DNA of 16,085 nucleotides from positions 1 to 16,085 of the forward strand of contig CALESQ010000061.1 in NCBI GenBank assembly GCA_937907455.1, in the 5' to 3' direction. The notes under the pieces were generated by a model, which was not told the DNA's origin, made no database searches, and saw only the letters and a list, made by a program, of their open reading frames with translations. The stretch is from an uncultured Caldilineales bacterium (GTDB lineage: Bacteria > Chloroflexota > Anaerolineae > JAAEKA01). A program made the translations under genes and the position numbers. Below are positions 1-7,920 of the stretch, one piece after another; position 1 is the stretch's first letter, and the number at the start of each line of letters is the position of its first letter.

Positions 1-329
1 CAAGTTCGCCAACTCGGCCCTGCCGAGCCGTTGGCCGTTAGTCTAAACTCAAGATAATACTCTGGCGTGGTGCGACATGGTTTCCTGCTGAAAATTGGTG
101 CGGAGCTTTGCAACGGCCTGCTGCCGCTCCCATTGATTGTCATCACTCTACAGGCCCATGGCCCACAAAAGGTCCACAAAGCGGCGGCCGTCCACGAATG
201 CCTGCGGCGCCACGAATGCACGAATGCCTGGCAGCGCCGCCCCGGCCAGTTCCTGCCCAGTCACCATGCATGCCGCTGCTTTGGCCACCCAGTCTGACCA
301 TCAGGCCGAAGTGATCGTTCCTGGTCGCG
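1..329. other. Intergenic stretch downstream of the lipoprotein gene; no supported gene
   Basis: I see no credible gene here. The short open frames have no recognisable domain and overlap each other in several frames. Two structures are visible. One is a compact hairpin at 13-27 (CTCGGC, loop CCT, GCCGAG) with no following T-run. The other is a cluster of CACGAATGC copies at 193-201, 211-219 and 219-227. The window edge may cut a neighbouring gene, but nothing at 1-60 shows which one. Confidence 0.5.
193..230. repeat. CACGAATGC short-repeat cluster
   Basis: CACGAATGC occurs three times in 35 bases (193-201, 211-219, 219-227). The longer unit CACGAATGCCTG occurs at 193-204 and 219-230. Similar CACGAATG-type strings are, as I recall, common in non-coding DNA of several bacterial groups. 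Here they sit downstream of the lipoprotein stop codon, so they do not interrupt a gene. Confidence 0.45.
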
Positions 330-1055
330 TCATTCGGCGGTAACAAACTCATATACATAACGCACCTGGCAGGTTCCGCCCACCGGCGTTGTGTCGGTGA
401 GATAGGCGGTAAACTCAAAGGTCTGTTCCGGATCGGCTGACCGGCCGGGGAAGCGAATCTTGGCAATGCCTGACTGCTCGGGCGAGCGCTCCGGGCACGA
501 AGTCAGGCTGCACGAAGCGACGCTCAAGCTGTCCTGATAGCCCAGGAAACCGGCCGTTGCCCCTGCGTTTTCGCTGATATGTTGGCCGGAAACCGCCAGG
601 TGGAGCGGCATTTCGACTATTTCACCAGCGGGGACATTGGTTGGTGGCGCCTCGAAGGAAAATGCGAAGTTCACATCGACGGTTGTCGTGCCCAGCGAAC
701 GCCTGCTGTGTTGGATGGTCAACCGACCGTCGCCATAGGTGCAGGTCGAACTTGTTCTCGGCGAATCCATACTGGTCTGACCGTTTCTGGGATTCGGAAG
801 GATGTCGAAGAGCAGCCACGATGGGGCGTCATTGCCGGTCTCGGCGTCTTGGGCAGACACATCGGCGTCACTGCCTGTATCATCTCCTTTATCTGAGGCA
901 GGTACATCGGCGTCAATGCCAACATCATTGCCGTCTCCAAGCACTGGCGGGTTGGCCGGGGCAGGGTTGGGCGAGTCGCTGCAAGAGACAAGCATCAGCA
1001 ATGCAATACTCACGATGAATACCAGAAGCAGCCGGCTGTGGTGGTTAGTTCTCAA
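330..1055 (-). CDS. Putative secreted lipoprotein with acidic linker
   Basis: A 241-residue protein of unknown function, probably exported and lipid-anchored. The N-terminus is a typical lipoprotein signal: basic residues (R2, H5-H6, R8), a hydrophobic core at about 9-23, and a lipobox L-V-S-C with the modified Cys at residue 25. Residues about 41-76 form a very acidic D/G/A/S-rich linker with an imperfect internal repeat (DADVPASD, DADVSAQD). The rest is a beta-rich domain with five Cys, so disulphides are possible. The start is TTG at 1055-1053, chosen because AAAGGAG lies at 1069-1063, seven bases upstream, and because the signal peptide begins exactly there. The BTAD regulator gene ends 115 bp upstream on the same strand. 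I do not recognise a family for the globular part. Confidence 0.8.
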   Translation of the reverse strand: MRTNHHSRLLLVFIVSIALLMLVSCSDSPNPAPANPPVLGDGNDVGIDADVPASDKGDDTGSDADVSAQDAETGNDAPSWLLFDILPNPRNGQTSMDSPRTSSTCTYGDGRLTIQHSRRSLGTTTVDVNFAFSFEAPPTNVPAGEIVEMPLHLAVSGQHISENAGATAGFLGYQDSLSVASCSLTSCPERSPEQSGIAKIRFPGRSADPEQTFEFTAYLTDTTPVGGTCQVRYVYEFVTAE

Positions 1056-1062
1056 TCTGACA

Positions 1063-1069
1063 CTCCTTT
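1063..1069 (-). promoter_or_regulatory. Ribosome binding site fixing a TTG start
   Basis: AAAGGAG on the minus strand, seven bases before TTG at 1055. It decides the start of the lipoprotein, because no ATG lies near the beginning of the signal peptide. Confidence 0.75.
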
Positions 1070-1083
1070 GCGCAGAACTGTGT

Positions 1084-1127
1084 TTACGGCGTCCGCCGTC
1101 CAGCAGTTTGAACGAACTGTGCCGTAA
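1084..1127 (-). promoter_or_regulatory. Nested, mutually exclusive hairpins in the lipoprotein leader
   Basis: TTACGGC (1084-1090) is complementary to GCCGTAA (1121-1127). The core ACGGC (1086-1090) can instead pair with GCCGT at 1095-1099, so the two stems exclude each other. Between the outer arms lies a third stem, CAGTT/AACTG (1104-1108 and 1115-1119). The structure is 14-15 bases upstream of the ribosome binding site of the lipoprotein and 44 bases after the regulator stop. It could be a terminator-like end of the regulator transcript or a leader structure. There is no U-run, so an intrinsic terminator is not supported. Confidence 0.3.
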
Positions 1128-1170
1128 GCTTGTAGTTGCTCGGTTTGTACTTCATTCAATCGACGCGCTG

Positions 1171-4100
1171 CTACAAATACCCCTCGCCCTGCGCCAACTC
1201 AATCGCCCGTCGCAACGCTGCCCTGGCTTCATCAGGGTTTTCCGACCAGGCGCGCACGGCGTTTTCCAGCAGCGCCGGCAGGTCGCCGGGCTGGCGGCGC
1301 TGGCCGGGGTGCAGGATGGCCTGGGCCTGCGCCACGCCCGTCGCCAGTTCGCCGCGCGCGGTGTGGACGGCGAGCAGCACCCAGTTGGCCAGCCAGCGGA
1401 AAGGGTAGGCAAAATCGCCCCACAGGCCCAGCGCCCGCTCCGCCTCAGCCTGCGCCGCCGCGACCTGCCCCGCGCGCCAGCCCAGCGCAGCCAGATTGGC
1501 GTGCGCCGCGGCCCGGTAGATGGGCATGTCCACCTGCCGGCTTGCGGCCAGGCTGCGTTCAGCGTAGCGGCGGGCCTCGACGGTGTCGCCGAGAAAACGG
1601 TACGCGCAGGCCAGGTAGGTCAGGCAGAGCACCTCGGTGTAGGCCAGGCCGCCCTGCCCGGCCAGCGCCAGCCCGGCCAGCAGGGGAGCGGCCGCCTCGG
1701 CCGTCCGGTCTGACCACAACAGGCCGAAGCCCAGGCCGAACTGCGCCCAGGCGGTGCGAGCCACGTCATCCGTTTGCTGGGCAGCCGCAAGGAGGGCTGC
1801 GAAGCTCTCCACCGTGGCAGTGGAGAGCGTGAAGTGCTCCCGCCGCACCGCCAACTCTGCCAGGCTTTGCAGATAGTCGATGCGGTGGGCTTTCGTACCG
1901 ATCGAAGCCAGCGTGGGCTTGATGGCCTCTGTCAATCCGGACAGGGCGCTGTAATCGCCCCGCAGATAGAGAATGCCCATCAGCGACAACTGGCTGTCCA
2001 GCCAGGCGTGCTGCCAGGCCGCAGGCCAGTCCGGAGCGGGCGCGCCCAACGTATTCAATGCCAGGCTGACCGATGCCTCCGCCTCGGCGACGAGCATGCG
2101 GGCCTTGAGGCTGTCGGCCACCTTGCGCTGCAAGGCCGCGCGGGCCAGCCGCTGCTCTGTGGGCCGGCGCGCCAGCGCGGCGTCGTAGGCCCTCTCTGCG
2201 GCCTCGTGCTGGCCGCGCGCCATCAGGCTGTCCCCCAGAAGTTCCTGGAGCCGCGCTTCGGTATCGCTCTGTGCTGGCGTGTTCCGGCCCAACGCCAGCG
2301 CCCGTTCGACATAGTCGATGGCCTCCTGGTGGGCATGGAGCCGCCGGGCGACCAACGCGGCCTGTTCAAGGCAGCGGATGGCGTCGTCGTCGTCGCCTGC
2401 CTGTTCGTAATGGCCAGCCACCACGGCCCAGGCTGGCTCACCCTGCGCCGGGCGTGCGTCATAGGCTTCGGCCGCCCGCCGGTGCAGGATGCGCCGCCGC
2501 CAGGGGCTGATTGCGCCGTAGACCACCTGGCGCACCAGGTCATGGTTGAAGCGCAGCGCGCCGCCATCCACCAGCAACTGCCGGCCGGCCAGCTCGTCCA
2601 GCCCCTGGGCTGTCTCCAGGTCGGAGCGCCCAGCCGCCGCCTGCACCAGGTCGAAGGCCATGTCCGGGGCCAGCACCGCGGCCGCCTCCAGCGCCTGGCG
2701 TCCCAGCGGGCTGAGGCGGTCGAGCCGCCGCTGGATGGCTGCCTGCACCGTGGGCGCCAGGGGCAGTTGCTCCGGCGGGTCCGCCAGGCGGCCGTCCTCC
2801 AGCAGCGCGCGCAGCGTCTCCAGTACGAAGAAAGGGTTGCCGCCGGTGGCGTGGTGCAGGCGAGCCGCCAGCCGGGGCAAGTCGGGCGGGCGCTGCGGCA
2901 GGTGGGCCAGCAAGCGCGCCACGGCGTCGACGGACAGACTGGACAAGGGGATCTCCGCCAGCAGACCGGGCCGGGCAAAGGCCCGCTTGACCTCGGCCAG
3001 CCGGCCAGCGTCAGCCGCCCGACAGGTGGCCAGCAGGCAGATGGGGCTGCCGGCAAGCTGTCGCGGCAGCCCGGCCAGCCAGCCCAGCGTGGCCGCGTCG
3101 GCCTGGTGCAGGTCGTCCAGGCCGAGCAGCACGGGCCCCTCGCGGGCCAGCCCGCGCAGGCAACGGGCCAGCGCCTCGAACAGCCGCGCCTGGGCCTCGG
3201 CTGGCTCGACGGCCACCGGCTGCGGCAGGTTCGGGAACAGCTCGCTGACCTCCGGCAACAGGCGGCCGGTCTCGGCCAGCCAGACCGGCGGGATGGCGCG
3301 CCAGCGCCCCGGGGAGGAGAGCGCCTGGCGCAGGGCGGCGGCGATGGCCGTGTACGGCGCAGTCTCGGCGCCGGCCGGGCTGGCGCCTGCCAGCACCAAG
3401 GCGCCCGATGCCGTGGCGAACTCGCGCATCAGCCGCGATTTGCCTACGCCCGGCTCGCCCGTGATCAGGATCAGTCCGCCGCCGCGCAGGCGGCCGTGCG
3501 CCTCGGCCAGCGTCTGCCAGGCATCCTCGCGGCCGATCAGCGGCAGGGCGAGGCTGGGCAGGACGGCCCAGCGCGGCCGGGCCGGCTGCTGCAGCGGCTG
3601 CGCTGCGAAGGCCGTTTCATAGGCGGCTCTCGTCTCCGGCAGCGGCCCAACCCCCAGCTCCCGCTCCAGGATCATGGCGCACTGCTCGAACTGTCGGGCG
3701 GCCGCGCTGCGATCCCCCCTGGCTCCGTGCAGCTCGATCAGGCGGCGATGCACGTCCTCGGCCAGGTCGTCGACAGCCAGGTAGCGCAAGGCGTAGCCGG
3801 CCGCGGCGTCCAGCTCGCCGGCCGCGCGGCCGGCGTCGATCAGCCGGGAGAGCGTTGCCAGGTAGCGCTGCTCGGTCTGGGCCTGCACCTGGAGCTGCCA
3901 CTGGCCGTACTCAGGGCAATCGGGCAGCGTAAAGCCATCCAGGAAGGGGCCGCGGTAGAGATCGACAGCCTGCGCCCACGCGGCAGGGTCGGCCGCCTCG
4001 ACCAACTCGCCAAACGCCGCCGCGTCGCACCAGACGCGTGCCCGATCCAACCCGACCGCGCCGCGGCCGGCCGACAACAGCGAGCCATCGGGCAGCGCGC

Positions 4101-4332
4101 CCCGCAGGGTGCTCAGCAGCCGTTTCAGGTTGCGGCGCGCGTCCAGGTCCGGCAGGTCGGGCCAGAAGAGGAAGGCCAGGCGGTCGCGCGAAGCCGGCTC
4201 GGGTACATGGGCCAGGTAGAAGAGCAGTCCGCGCACCTGGCGCCGCGCCGCGTCGAAGGGTTGGCCGCGCCAGGTGAGCTGCGGCGCGCCCAGAAGGTTG
4301 ATGAGTAACGCTTCGACATGGGGCATGCGCAT
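1171..4332 (-). CDS. SARP/BTAD-family transcriptional regulator with AAA (STAND-type) ATPase and TPR repeats
   Basis: A 1053-residue AfsR/MalT-like signal-transduction ATPase, probably a cytoplasmic transcription activator. Order of domains: an OmpR-like winged helix at about 8-90 (motif LFWPDLPDLDARRNLKRLL); a bacterial transcriptional activator domain with helical repeats at about 100-240 (CDAAAFGELV, LYRGPFLDGF, ELGVGPLPETRAAYE); an AAA_16-type NTPase with Walker A GEPGVGKS at 292-299, Walker B VLLGLDDLHQ at 401-410 and the later GGNPFFVLE motif at about 497; then TPR-like helical repeats to the C-terminus. No LuxR-type HTH is visible at the end, so DNA binding should rest on the N-terminal domain. 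The frame is open to 4410, but the first 26 residues look non-coding. ATG at 4332 (or 4326) directly precedes the domain. No strong ribosome binding site decides between them. The effector and target genes are unknown. Confidence 0.88.
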   Translation of the reverse strand: MRMPHVEALLINLLGAPQLTWRGQPFDAARRQVRGLLFYLAHVPEPASRDRLAFLFWPDLPDLDARRNLKRLLSTLRGALPDGSLLSAGRGAVGLDRARVWCDAAAFGELVEAADPAAWAQAVDLYRGPFLDGFTLPDCPEYGQWQLQVQAQTEQRYLATLSRLIDAGRAAGELDAAAGYALRYLAVDDLAEDVHRRLIELHGARGDRSAAARQFEQCAMILERELGVGPLPETRAAYETAFAAQPLQQPARPRWAVLPSLALPLIGREDAWQTLAEAHGRLRGGGLILITGEPGVGKSRLMREFATASGALVLAGASPAGAETAPYTAIAAALRQALSSPGRWRAIPPVWLAETGRLLPEVSELFPNLPQPVAVEPAEAQARLFEALARCLRGLAREGPVLLGLDDLHQADAATLGWLAGLPRQLAGSPICLLATCRAADAGRLAEVKRAFARPGLLAEIPLSSLSVDAVARLLAHLPQRPPDLPRLAARLHHATGGNPFFVLETLRALLEDGRLADPPEQLPLAPTVQAAIQRRLDRLSPLGRQALEAAAVLAPDMAFDLVQAAAGRSDLETAQGLDELAGRQLLVDGGALRFNHDLVRQVVYGAISPWRRRILHRRAAEAYDARPAQGEPAWAVVAGHYEQAGDDDDAIRCLEQAALVARRLHAHQEAIDYVERALALGRNTPAQSDTEARLQELLGDSLMARGQHEAAERAYDAALARRPTEQRLARAALQRKVADSLKARMLVAEAEASVSLALNTLGAPAPDWPAAWQHAWLDSQLSLMGILYLRGDYSALSGLTEAIKPTLASIGTKAHRIDYLQSLAELAVRREHFTLSTATVESFAALLAAAQQTDDVARTAWAQFGLGFGLLWSDRTAEAAAPLLAGLALAGQGGLAYTEVLCLTYLACAYRFLGDTVEARRYAERSLAASRQVDMPIYRAAAHANLAALGWRAGQVAAAQAEAERALGLWGDFAYPFRWLANWVLLAVHTARGELATGVAQAQAILHPGQRRQPGDLPALLENAVRAWSENPDEARAALRRAIELAQGEGYL

Positions 4333-4447
4333 CGTCTCTAGGTGGACCCTGACTGATGTGGACGCTGTCGAGCAAAGCGCGGCCGGCGATGAAGACTTAG
4401 GAGCGCCCACTCTCGCAATTGGCCGGAGACTGGGCCGGCGGATCGGG
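4333..4447. other. Upstream region of the BTAD regulator; no clear promoter
   Basis: This 115-bp gap lies between the secreted-protein remnant and the regulator start. No near-consensus -35/-10 pair is visible on the minus strand. It could hold the regulator promoter, or the regulator may be read from the secreted-protein operon. Confidence 0.3.
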
Positions 4448-4657
4448 CTACCTCACCACCAACGGCAGATTCACCTGGTAGATGATCGGCGCCAGGGCGG
4501 CCTGGTTCGCAGCCTGCGTCGCTGCCAGCTCAGTGTAGTCCGCGGCCGTCAACACCTGCACCTTGCCGCTGTAGGTGTAACGCCGGTCCCGGAAGTCGTC
4601 GTGCTCGACGGCCGCGGATCGCCGTCTCGGTGCAGCCGCTGTCAATGTCGCAGGATC
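4448..4657 (-). pseudogene. In-frame remnant after the HAF gene stop, carrying a second PLVVR tail
   Basis: Directly after the TGA of the HAF-repeat gene (4660-4658) the same frame stays open for 69 more codons and ends with I-I-Y-Q-V-N-L-P-L-V-V-R and TAG at 4450-4448. The tail matches in kind the end of the preceding protein (I-F-F-P-L-V-M-R). The simplest reading is the surviving 3' end of another secreted-protein gene after a deletion. An independent small gene from a TTG at 4645 (65 residues) is possible but has no good ribosome binding site. Readthrough of the TGA is a less likely third option. No domain is recognisable. Confidence 0.4.
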
Positions 4658-7507
4658 TCAGCGCATCACCAACGGGAAGAAGATCGATCGCGCCGCGCTG
4701 CCATTGTTTAGGACTTCGAACATCACCTGTCCGTCGACGATTGTCAGTCCGTACTGGAAGCCCGGCGGTAACCCGCTGATCTCCACGTCGTCGAAGGCGC
4801 CGCTGACGCCGCCGGTCGCCGCCAGGAAGGTGAACGTATCTCCCTGGTTGGGGACATAGCCGTTGCGGAAGTCGAGCGCCAGCACACCGTCCAGGTGGGC
4901 CGCGCCGCTAACCGCCAGGCTGCCGTACTGTCCCACGCCGACGCCGGTCAGCGGAATCTCCAGCCGGCCGCTGGGGCCGACGTTCAAGTTGCCGGTGACG
5001 GCCATCGTCGCCGCATCCTGGGGCTGGGAGGCCGCGGACGAAGCCAACGGCGTGTTCACCTGGATGCCGGGGGCCAGCGTGCCGTCGTTCTGCAGGCCGA
5101 GGAAGTTCACCGCCAACGTCCCCGTACCGGTGATCACCCCGTTGGGCGTGATGTAGGTCCCGTTGGTCGCTACCAGCGCGTTGTTCTTCATCTCCACCAG
5201 GCCGGTACCGCCGCCAACTGCCCCGACGGTCAGCACATCCAGCGCGCGCACCATCCCGCCGTCCACGGTGACGGAGCCCGCGCCGCTCATCCCCGCCTGG
5301 CCAAGCTGGATGTTGCGGCAGCGGAACAGGCCGCCGTCGTCCAGCGAGACGCCGCCGTCGTAGTTGTGGCCAATGACGCACAGGCCGGCCGCCGGGTCTA
5401 CTACATCCAGTTGGGTCGGATGTGCGGTGTTCGCTGCGCCCCACAGGATCGCCGCCCCTTCGCCATCTTGCCCGATGATCAGGTTGCCTTCGATGCCGCC
5501 GCGGGCGGCGTTCCACAGCGCCAGCAGGTTGGCGCTGCCCGGCCCGCCGACGAAGACATCGCCCAGCACGTCCATCTCGGAGGGGCCGCCCGTGGGGTGA
5601 CGGCCGTCTACCCGCAGTTCGCCGTTGGTGACACGCACATCCTGGCTGACGTACAGGCTGCCGCCATCCAGCACCTCGACCGAGCCAAAGTCGGTCTGTC
5701 CAACGAACAAGCTGCCCTGGAGCGCCCACAGCGCCGGCTGGCCGCTGACTGCGCTGATGCTGTTGACGGTCACCTGCGAATCTTCGCTGAGGACGCCCCA
5801 ACTCACGTAGGCGTCGTCCGAGTTGACGCGCCCGCCGTACTGGATGGCCAGGGTGCCGCTGATGCCATAGCCCACGGCGATGTTGCCGGTTTCCCACAGC
5901 GACCCGGCGCCGCCCACGTCGGCCGTGCCGGTCCCTGTGAGCAGCAAACCGCCGATGCGCGCCTCCGCGCTGGTCAAATGCCCGCCGGCCGTCACGAACA
6001 GCTCGGCCGCTCCTTCATCGCCGATGGTCAGGCGGCCTGTGCCGTTCAGACTGGCGCCGTTGCCCAACACCTGCAACCGGGCGAGAGGCGGATTGGAGGG
6101 ATTGGCCGGCGGCGCTCCGCCGATGGTGGCGTGAATCATGTTGCCGGCGCCCGAAACGATCCTCACCGTTCCCCCCTCGTTGACGGTCAGCGCCGGTTCA
6201 TCCACCGAATCGTCCAGCAGGTTCAGGGCCAGGTTCTGGAAGTCCACCGTGTTGGTGCCCGAGATGATCGCCCGGCCCACCGGGAAGTTGACGACCGGCC
6301 CGGCTGCGGCGGTCAGCGCGCTGGCATCGACCGTGTACTGCCCACTCAGGCCGAAGACCACGGTGTCGCCGTCGCCGGGGTCGCCCTGCGGGTCCCAGTT
6401 GGCGGTCACGTGCCACGAACCGCCGCTGGGATTGATCCAGTGATAGGCCCTTGGCTTGAGCAGAAAGGCGCGCGTCTGGCCGTTATGCACTCCGAACCCG
6501 GTGATCTGGCCTTTGTTGTTGATGGCGCGCGCCTCGGACAACACCCAACCCGAGTTGGCGGGAATCTCGCTGTTGAGGTCCTTCATCTGGCCGTTCGCCC
6601 AGACGAAAGCGTGCGAGGCTTGCCCGGTTTGCAGCGCGCCGACCACCTGCCCTTTGTCGTTGATGTCGTAGGCGATGCTCTGGCTCCATCCCAGGGCGCC
6701 CAGGTCCTGCATGCCACCATCCCACAGAAAGGCGTGCGGTGTGCTGTTGGCCAGGCGGGCAACGCCCACCACCTGCCCGTTTTCGTTGATCGCCTCCGCC
6801 GAGCTGTAATCGCCGCCCAGCGTGCCCAGATCCTGCATCGAGCCGCCTTGCCACAAGAAGGCGTGAAAATTCGCCGAGGCGTCGTACGAGCCGCCGACCA
6901 CCTGCCCGCCGTCGTTGATGCCGTAGGCGGCGCTGATGGCCGGCCACAGCGGGTCCAGGTCGCCCAGGTCCACGATCCCGCCGCTGCCCCACAGGACGGC
7001 ATGGGACAGATAGGTGTCCGGCGCGCAACAGGCATACCCGACCGCCTGGCCGGAGTCGTTGATCGCATAAGCATAGCTGTTGGGACCGCCCAGCGTACCC
7101 AGGTCTTGCATCGCGTTGTTTTGCCAGCGGAAGGCGTGGTTATTGCCGCCGCTGAGAGGCGATCCCCCGACCACCTGGCCGGCGCCGTTGACATCGTAGG
7201 CCCAGCTCCCCTGCCCGCCCAGGCTGCCCAGGTTGGTCATGGCGTCGCCGTCCCACAGGAAGCCATAAAGGTACGAGCCGCTTTGGGAGGCGCCGGCGAT
7301 ATGGCCGTCTTCGTTGATGCCCATGCCCTTGGTGGTGGCGCCGCCCAACGTGCCCAGGTCGGTGACCGTGTAGCGCGGTGGGGTGGTCGGGTTGATCTGG
7401 CGCGCCAGCGGCGCGCCGGCTGCCAGGGTGACAGGTACGCGCTGCGCAGCGCTGGGCTGGACGAACAGCGCGGCCAACACTGTGATCGAAAGCAGTAAAC
7501 GCTTCAT
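4658..7507 (-). CDS. Secreted HAF-repeat and beta-solenoid protein with PLVMR C-terminal tail
   Basis: A 949-residue exported protein. Residues 1-21 are a signal peptide (MKR, hydrophobic core, cleavage near P-S-A-A-Q). Residues about 47-352 hold seven HAF-type repeats (extracellular HAF family), each with a DLGTLGG-like strand, a G/A-I-N-D-x-G-Q-V-V-G turn and a H-A-F-x-W strand. Residues from 357 on (W-I-N-P-S-G-G-S-W, later N-W-D-P) resemble the T5SS/PEP-CTERM-associated repeat class and likely form a beta-solenoid. Residues 835-949 resemble the end of autotransporter-like passengers (GDTFTFL, GAFDDV). No autotransporter barrel or PEP-CTERM anchor follows; the protein ends I-F-F-P-L-V-M-R. 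ATG at 7507 is preferred over the upstream start at 7537, because AAGGA at 7518-7514 is well spaced and the signal peptide begins there. Function is unknown; a surface or adhesive role is inferred. It is probably co-transcribed with the secreted gene 69 bp upstream. Confidence 0.87.
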   Translation of the reverse strand: MKRLLLSITVLAALFVQPSAAQRVPVTLAAGAPLARQINPTTPPRYTVTDLGTLGGATTKGMGINEDGHIAGASQSGSYLYGFLWDGDAMTNLGSLGGQGSWAYDVNGAGQVVGGSPLSGGNNHAFRWQNNAMQDLGTLGGPNSYAYAINDSGQAVGYACCAPDTYLSHAVLWGSGGIVDLGDLDPLWPAISAAYGINDGGQVVGGSYDASANFHAFLWQGGSMQDLGTLGGDYSSAEAINENGQVVGVARLANSTPHAFLWDGGMQDLGALGWSQSIAYDINDKGQVVGALQTGQASHAFVWANGQMKDLNSEIPANSGWVLSEARAINNKGQITGFGVHNGQTRAFLLKPRAYHWINPSGGSWHVTANWDPQGDPGDGDTVVFGLSGQYTVDASALTAAAGPVVNFPVGRAIISGTNTVDFQNLALNLLDDSVDEPALTVNEGGTVRIVSGAGNMIHATIGGAPPANPSNPPLARLQVLGNGASLNGTGRLTIGDEGAAELFVTAGGHLTSAEARIGGLLLTGTGTADVGGAGSLWETGNIAVGYGISGTLAIQYGGRVNSDDAYVSWGVLSEDSQVTVNSISAVSGQPALWALQGSLFVGQTDFGSVEVLDGGSLYVSQDVRVTNGELRVDGRHPTGGPSEMDVLGDVFVGGPGSANLLALWNAARGGIEGNLIIGQDGEGAAILWGAANTAHPTQLDVVDPAAGLCVIGHNYDGGVSLDDGGLFRCRNIQLGQAGMSGAGSVTVDGGMVRALDVLTVGAVGGGTGLVEMKNNALVATNGTYITPNGVITGTGTLAVNFLGLQNDGTLAPGIQVNTPLASSAASQPQDAATMAVTGNLNVGPSGRLEIPLTGVGVGQYGSLAVSGAAHLDGVLALDFRNGYVPNQGDTFTFLAATGGVSGAFDDVEISGLPPGFQYGLTIVDGQVMFEVLNNGSAARSIFFPLVMR

Positions 7508-7513
7508 GTCATA

Positions 7514-7518
7514 TCCTT
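7514..7518 (-). promoter_or_regulatory. Ribosome binding site of the HAF-repeat gene
   Basis: AAGGA, six bases before ATG 7507-7505. It favours this start over the upstream in-frame one. Confidence 0.65.
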
Positions 7519-7575
7519 CATGGTTGTCGTTGCGCATCCTGCGAGCGCTGTCTTGCTTTCAGGGCACAGGAGATC

Positions 7576-7920
7576 TTACGGCACGAACCACGGCGCCGGC
7601 GGGCCGGTGTCGTAACCTGGCCCCAGCGGCGAGCTGGCGCCAAAGCCGGTGTAGAAGGTCTCGGTGCGTTCGATGGGACCGACCACTCCCGGACCCGCCT
7701 GGTTCCTAAACGTGAGGTGACTGGTCACAGGCAGCTCGCTGGTGAAGACGCCGCCCTGCTCATGCGTGCGGGTGATCGTCATGGCGCCGGGGGTCTGCGG
7801 CATGCTGGGCTGCACCTGCATCTCCACCGACCAGGGCTCCGGGTTCTGCCCGCCGTTGTAGGTGACGATGATCGGCTGCAGGCTGACCAGGTTTAGCGCC
7901 ACCATCTCGATGGGGACGAC
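7576..7920 (-). pseudogene. 3' part of the dockerin-like secreted gene, cut off by an in-frame TAG
   Basis: This is the continuation, in the same frame, of the secreted gene that stops at TAG 7923-7921. It reads on at once with V-V-P-I-E-M-V-A-L-N-L-V and then SLQPIIVTYNGGQNPEPW, a good beta-domain sequence with GC-rich third positions, and ends at TAA 7578-7576 after 114 codons. From memory, related proteins have this segment joined without a break to the preceding G-D-T-V-V-R-R-L-G-G stretch. A single substitution (for example CAG to TAG) would therefore explain the stop. An internal ATG at 7905 could start a 109-residue fragment, but it has no ribosome binding site of note. Sequencing error, nonsense mutation and amber recoding all remain open. 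Confidence 0.7.

Noticed and set aside
13..27. CTCGGC-CCT-GCCGAG hairpin as an intrinsic terminator
   Set aside because: There is no T-run on either side, so terminator function is unsupported.
1774..4308. 844-codon plus-strand open frame opposite the BTAD regulator
   Set aside because: It is the antisense shadow of a GC-rich gene. The minus strand has clear winged-helix, BTAD and Walker motifs; the plus translation is Q/R/G-rich and has no domain.
4895..7498. 867-codon plus-strand open frame opposite the HAF gene
   Set aside because: Its apparent internal repeats are only the antisense reading of the HAF repeats. There is no signal peptide or known motif, and the minus-strand gene explains the region.
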